Positions 62,501-64,000 of a stretch of DNA of 64,000 nucleotides are shown piece after piece. Within the stretch, counting starts at the first letter, position 1. Every line of letters starts with the position of its first letter. The stretch is from Hofstenia miamia (Eukaryota; Xenacoelomorpha; Acoela; Hofsteniidae). The stretch covers positions 956,723 to 1,020,722 of the forward strand of contig CABFPE010000277.1 in assembly GCA_900660155.1 (NCBI GenBank). The letters are read 5' to 3'. Under the pieces are notes generated by a model. That model was given only the letters and a program-made list of their open reading frames with translations, was not told the DNA's origin and did not search any database. The translations under genes and the position numbers were made by a program.

Positions 62501-63577
62501 TTATTTTCACTCTTGCATATATAGATCATAGATGACACTAATCTTGGTTCGATTTTCTTATTATGGTTATTGGTACAAAAATTATAAGAAATTGCGAACT
62601 TAGAATATATATGTCATGCCCCTTGATAAATCAACGATAATAAAAGTTCAAGCGATTCAAACTATCAAAGGTCCATGCATCTGCATTTAGCTAATCGACA
62701 GCCAGGACGACGTATTTCAAGATGCTTTAGTATCAGAATTTTACGGAGACGTTCGAGATACGATGTTCTTAAGGTTTCGTCTCAGTCAGATTCACTTTGA
62801 CGATTTTAGCCTTAGCTATAGTTGAAAATGAGACGGTTAAGATGCATTTTTTTACATTGGCCGGTAGAACAACTTATCTCGAGATATACGCGGTTTTGCC
62901 TACCGAGTGTAGAACTATGAGTTGACTAGAAGTAGCTGCATTGCATGTAAACTAGACTGACACTTCTGTTTTTCAATGGTAGGAAGTTCTGCTTTATTCA
63001 TCAACAGCTGACTGTCATTGTGCTGTACTTAGTGGTACTGACAGTGTCAATAATTCTTTCTCTATAAAAACCTTTCAATATCGCTTTGTAAAATAACACT
63101 AGAATGCTTTTAATGCTCTTCGTTTGAGCAAACCTTGTATTCTAGAGAAATATAATATTAAATTTTCCTGACATGAAATGCTGTGCCTCTTATTTTCAAA
63201 TTTGTAAAGTGATTATTTTATGCTTGTACTGTTGTACAGTTTGTAAATATTTTCTATTTTTATTTATAAATTCAATTTTAGAAATTGATTTTTTACTGCA
63301 TTAGTGTTTTTTTATATAAAGAAATGTAATTCAGTCTCTGTACTTAGGAATCAGCTTCCTTCCTAATGAGTGCAATGATGACAATATCTCTGAATACAGT
63401 CGCAAAGATTCTTTAGCGGAGTGTGTAATTTGTATTGACGCCAGAGCATCGATGGTTATGTACCCATGTGGCCACTGTTGTGTTTGCGAACGCTGCTCGG
63501 TTCGACTTGACGTTGAACTTGGCTGTCCCATCTGTCGTAAAACAATCCAAGACATTATAAAAATTTATTATACTTGA
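44354..63577 (+). CDS. neur: Neuralized-type E3 ubiquitin ligase (NHR-NHR-RING), six coding exons
   Basis: Spliced coding exons are 44354-44545, 44682-45033, 54648-54872, 54945-55292, 56665-56763 and 63348-63577. All junctions are GT-AG with matching phases (first phase 0, the other four phase 1), giving 481 residues. NHR1 spans about residues 17-181, a Ser/Pro-rich linker about 183-235, NHR2 about 244-405, and a C3HC4 RING 431-468 near the C terminus. Neuralized proteins ubiquitinate Notch ligands (Delta/Jagged) at the plasma membrane and drive their endocytosis; NHR1 binds the ligand and the RING recruits the E2. At 481 residues it is shorter than fly Neur (about 750) and human NEURL1 (574), mainly at the N terminus and linker. 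The start is the first in-frame ATG after a stop at 44321; an additional upstream exon cannot be excluded. Its last intron hosts an eEF1A-like gene. Confidence 0.93.
44682..45033 (+). CDS. neur: neur exon 2: core of NHR1
   Basis: Encodes residues 65-181 plus one base. It shows WSGLVRFGFTQNNP, LPRYVCPDLSSKPGYWAR and TPLWGVFDVYGN, the three strongest NHR signatures (W-S-G-x-x-R-x-G-F-T, P-D-L-x-x-x-P-G-x-W-A and P-L-W-x-x-x-D-V-Y-G). It follows a 136-bp intron with acceptor TTTTTAATGTAG. The donor is ACG/GTAATC at phase 1. Confidence 0.95.
49333..49557. mobile_element. Near-perfect palindromic MITE, 225 bp, TSD TTA
   Basis: The left arm GGCCACGGTTAGACTAG pairs with the right arm CTAGTCTAACCGTGGCC. 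Pairing continues almost to the centre through AGTGATCT, GTCTAACCACCC-like and GATAATTAGCGATGTGACGA blocks. The direct repeat TTA lies at 49330-49332 and 49558-49560. A 3-bp TTA/TWA duplication is typical of PIF/Harbinger elements. High arm identity suggests recent activity compared with other repeats in the window. Confidence 0.8.
49570..49651. other. Assembly gap (82 N) in a TA-rich repeat
   Basis: Unknown bases immediately follow the palindromic MITE and lie within TA dinucleotide sequence that continues to about 49730. The hairpin and microsatellite together probably caused the gap, and its true length is unknown. Confidence 0.95.
49652..49732. repeat. (TA)n / (TACATA)n microsatellite
   Basis: Alternating TA with TACATA and TATGTA interruptions. 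The translated frames across it and the gap are artefacts. Confidence 0.9.
51784..52147. mobile_element. Harbinger-like MITE, 364 bp, TSD TTA
   Basis: The left end AGCTGGCAACTCACGATTA is inverted at the right as TAATCGTGAGACGCCAGCT, with 2 mismatches in about 19 bases. TTA flanks both sides (51781-51783 and 52148-52150). The interior is non-coding. It differs in sequence from the palindromic MITE at 49.3 kb but shares the 3-bp duplication class. Confidence 0.65.
54648..54872 (+). CDS. neur: neur exon 3: linker and start of NHR2
   Basis: Encodes residues 182-256 plus one base. The linker is Ser/Pro-rich (LDLSPSRLPSSHSPSPESP) and probably unstructured. FHQKCGTHASISE opens NHR2. The acceptor is GTTGTTTTAG and the donor AAA/GTAATT. 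Both are phase 1. The frame is supported by continuity of NHR2 into exon 4. Confidence 0.85.
54945..55292 (+). CDS. neur: neur exon 4: main body of NHR2
   Basis: Encodes residues 257-372 plus one base, after a 72-bp intron. It shows QVFVSQPLRAGQRVH, GNLGIGTTSCDPR, PLPRDAKCFLDR and HWVVV. These match the NHR2 consensus V-F-x-x-x-P-L-x-x-G, G-x-T-S-C-D-P, L-P-x-D-x-x-x-L-L-D-R and Y-W-V-V. The donor is TGAAG/GTAACA. Confidence 0.93.
55293..56664 (+). other. neur intron 4 (1.37 kb)
   Basis: It begins GTAACA and ends AATTTTTAG. AT-rich, with no recognised element or open frame. Confidence 0.8.
56665..56763 (+). CDS. neur: neur exon 5: end of NHR2
   Basis: Encodes residues 373-405 plus one base: LWIMFDLFGAVASIELKG, matching the closing NHR2 strand L-W-x-F-F-D-L-Y-G. 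The donor is AAAG/GTATGT at phase 1. The frame joins the RING exon without disruption. Confidence 0.92.
58934..58940 (+). promoter_or_regulatory. Candidate TATA box of the nested eEF1A-like gene
   Basis: GGGTATATAAG lies about 555 bases upstream of the nested start codon and is followed by a CpG-richer stretch (GTCGAGTGACGGATAACGTC) that could be 5' untranslated sequence. It is a motif match only. Confidence 0.35.
59493..59841 (+). CDS. eEF1A-like exon 1: P-loop to G3
   Basis: Encodes residues 1-116 plus one base. The start is the first ATG after an in-frame stop, and the N terminus lines up with that of eEF1A. The donor A/GTAAGT is a perfect consensus at phase 1. The frame stays open to 59918, and the extra part (KFEESMKSNG) also resembles eEF1A FEAGxSKDG. 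A longer exon ending with a weaker donor near 59872 is therefore an alternative. Confidence 0.7.
59493..61377 (+). CDS. Divergent eEF1A-like translational GTPase, nested in a neur intron
   Basis: The best model has exons 59493-59841, 59950-60235, 60446-60743 and 61021-61377, with matching phases and 429 residues (eEF1A has about 460). The GTPase domain shows G1 GELGVGKST (residues 11-19), a switch I-like ERDQLVT (63-69), G3 DTPGL (89-93), G4 NNID (154-157) and SAT in the G5 position. Domain 2 shows GHIVVGRVISGQL, and domain 3 ends with a CLRHLNNIVAVGKV segment, like the eEF1A pattern R-D-M-R-x-T-V-A-V-G-V. Normal eEF1A delivers aminoacyl-tRNA to the ribosome. Here DAPGH has become DTPGL, losing the catalytic histidine, and NKxD has become NNID, so GTP hydrolysis and guanine recognition are probably altered. 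Open frame, intact splice sites and domain-wide similarity suggest a functional paralogue. HBS1 or eRF3 ancestry is possible, but neither N-terminal extension is present. Confidence 0.8.
59950..60235 (+). CDS. eEF1A-like exon 2: rest of the GTPase domain
   Basis: Shows IIQLATTIGVEQFVILVNNID, matching eEF1A ALLAFTLGVKQ...NKMD, and then RISATDDLG. The acceptor after CTTCGAAAG gives phase 1. The other nearby AG (59933) would be phase 0 and does not fit a good donor. The donor TATGG/GTAAGA is strong, phase 2. Confidence 0.7.
60446..60743 (+). CDS. eEF1A-like exon 3: domain 2 beta-barrel
   Basis: Acceptor TACTCAG, phase 2, after a 210-bp intron. It encodes LAEFLEDSNPF, FAISDVKIMKGKGHIVVGRV, VYIGPFG and GDFVSFLI, following the eEF1A order of [26 protein letters not shown] and GDNVGFNV. 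The donor AACG/GTAAAT is phase 0. Confidence 0.82.
61021..61377 (+). CDS. eEF1A-like exon 4: domain 3 and stop
   Basis: Acceptor ATAATTCAAG after a 277-bp intron, phase 0. The read-through NIT-AGMVATVF aligns with eEF1A RRGNVAG. Later NATLVLTE, QLLLDAHNIHTTCTIK, SGDLLTLIHV and NNIVAVGKVTSI match domain 3 strand by strand. The stop is TAA at 61375-61377. Confidence 0.82.
   Translation, partial: AGMVATVFSNSSEDLLRSVSCFNATLVLTECKINFSLKVGSQLLLDAHNIHTTCTIKSLEISKSSGDLLTLIHVSENDTFFVMPSNVCTYFGVFCLRHLNNIVAVGKVTSIAEFDYSV
63348..63577 (+). CDS. neur: neur exon 6: RING finger and stop
   Basis: Encodes residues 406-481. The C3HC4 ligands are C431, C434, C446, H448, C452, C455, C465 and C468 (CVIC, CGHCCVCERC, CPIC). 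The tail IQDIIKIYYT matches the Neuralized C-terminal I-R-D-V-I-R-T-Y. The acceptor GTACTTAG/GAATC gives the phase 1 that exon 5 needs; the AG at 63333-63334 would be out of phase. The stop is TGA at 63575-63577. Confidence 0.95.
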
Positions 63578-64000
63578 CAATGTATTGGTCGCTATTTTCT
63601 GGTGCTATTGTTCATGTTAGGGGCATTTGATGTTCATTTCTGTATATTGTAGTTTAACATGTTTTATCAGACTGTAAAATTTTAGAGATTTTTAATGCCC
63701 AATTGGTTAAATTCATTTAATATTTTTGTTTTTTATATTTTTTAATGTTTAAGTCGATATTTAAGGCAAAGAAGTTGCACACTAGCGGCAACGTTTGGGT
63801 CATATTTTTCTTTTTGAACTTGAACTTATACCATTTTTTGCACTAACTAGGAAACTGCCATTGCCATGCACGGGGTTTCAATGGGCTGTATTAGATATGT
63901 AATAAATGAATAAACTTTAAACCAGTGTTGTTAAATTGTATGGATCAAAAAATAAAATTGTATAAAATTGTAAAATTTTTCCTAAAAAATAAAATTGTAT
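63578..64000 (+). other. neur 3' untranslated region and downstream
   Basis: AT-rich sequence after the stop, with no further coding feature before the window ends. Confidence 0.6.
63901..63906 (+). terminator. neur: Candidate polyadenylation signal for neur
   Basis: AATAAATGAATAAACTTTAA lies about 325 bases after the stop codon, the first clear AATAAA cluster downstream. The match is by motif only. Confidence 0.45.

Larger units (their letters stand above)
56764..63347 (+). other. neur intron 5 (6.6 kb) hosting a nested gene
   Basis: It begins GTATGT and ends CTGTACTTAG. The part from 56764 to 58900 is AT-rich and without a supported gene. A 134-codon minus-strand frame at 57930-58334 is open but unrecognised. 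The eEF1A-like gene occupies 59493-61377. From 61378 to 63347 I see no feature that I can support. Confidence 0.8.

Noticed and set aside
62691-62825. Possible small exon (open after a CATTTAG acceptor, CpG-containing, two open frames) in neur intron 5
   Set aside because: Not needed for the neur reading frame, matches no known domain and lacks a convincing donor.
1-64000. CRISPR arrays, bacterial operons, rRNA genes
   Set aside because: No regularly spaced repeats with unique spacers, no prokaryotic gene organisation and no rRNA-like sequence. The only regular array is the 31-bp minisatellite, which has no spacers.

Overview
The window is eukaryotic and animal. It is AT-rich, has spliced genes with GT-AG introns, and is crowded with decayed transposons: hAT, a LINE, a Penelope-like element, and Harbinger-like and other short inverted-repeat elements. 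The one clear conserved gene is a metazoan Neuralized E3 ubiquitin ligase. Nothing fixes the phylum; an invertebrate fits the AT content and repeat mix best.

Layout. From about 1.3 to 30.5 kb I find no intact host gene. This block is almost free of CpG. It holds four copies of a ~0.9 kb element bounded by TGTAG...CTACA-like ends with 4-bp target duplications, a LINE endonuclease remnant, a Penelope-like reverse transcriptase remnant, hAT scraps, a 31-bp minisatellite, tRNA-like repeats, TA microsatellites and an unrecognised coding remnant at 25.0-27.4 kb. A CpG-normal island (30.5-31.3 kb) is followed by a second CpG-poor patch (31.3-33.7 kb) with a palindrome-rich element and a fifth copy of the ~0.9 kb element. 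From about 33.75 kb to the end CpG is normal. That part holds a broken hAT transposase (35-36.7 kb, minus), a fossil RNA-virus polymerase (38.5-42.7 kb, plus), a second possibly virus-derived fossil (43.4-44.1 kb, minus) and the Neuralized gene.

The Neuralized gene runs from 44354 to 63577 on the plus strand in six coding exons, giving 481 residues (NHR1, linker, NHR2, C-terminal RING). All exon phases agree. Its 9.6-kb second intron holds two Harbinger-like MITEs and an assembly gap. Its 6.6-kb last intron contains, on the same strand, a second spliced gene (59493-61377). That gene encodes a very divergent eEF1A-like translational GTPase of about 429 residues, in which the catalytic histidine of DAPGH and the lysine of NKxD appear replaced.

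The most interesting items are the nested, probably catalytically altered eEF1A-like protein; the endogenised negative-strand RNA virus polymerase with an IDD motif C, which suggests a qinvirus relative; and the sharp CpG-poor/CpG-normal mosaic.
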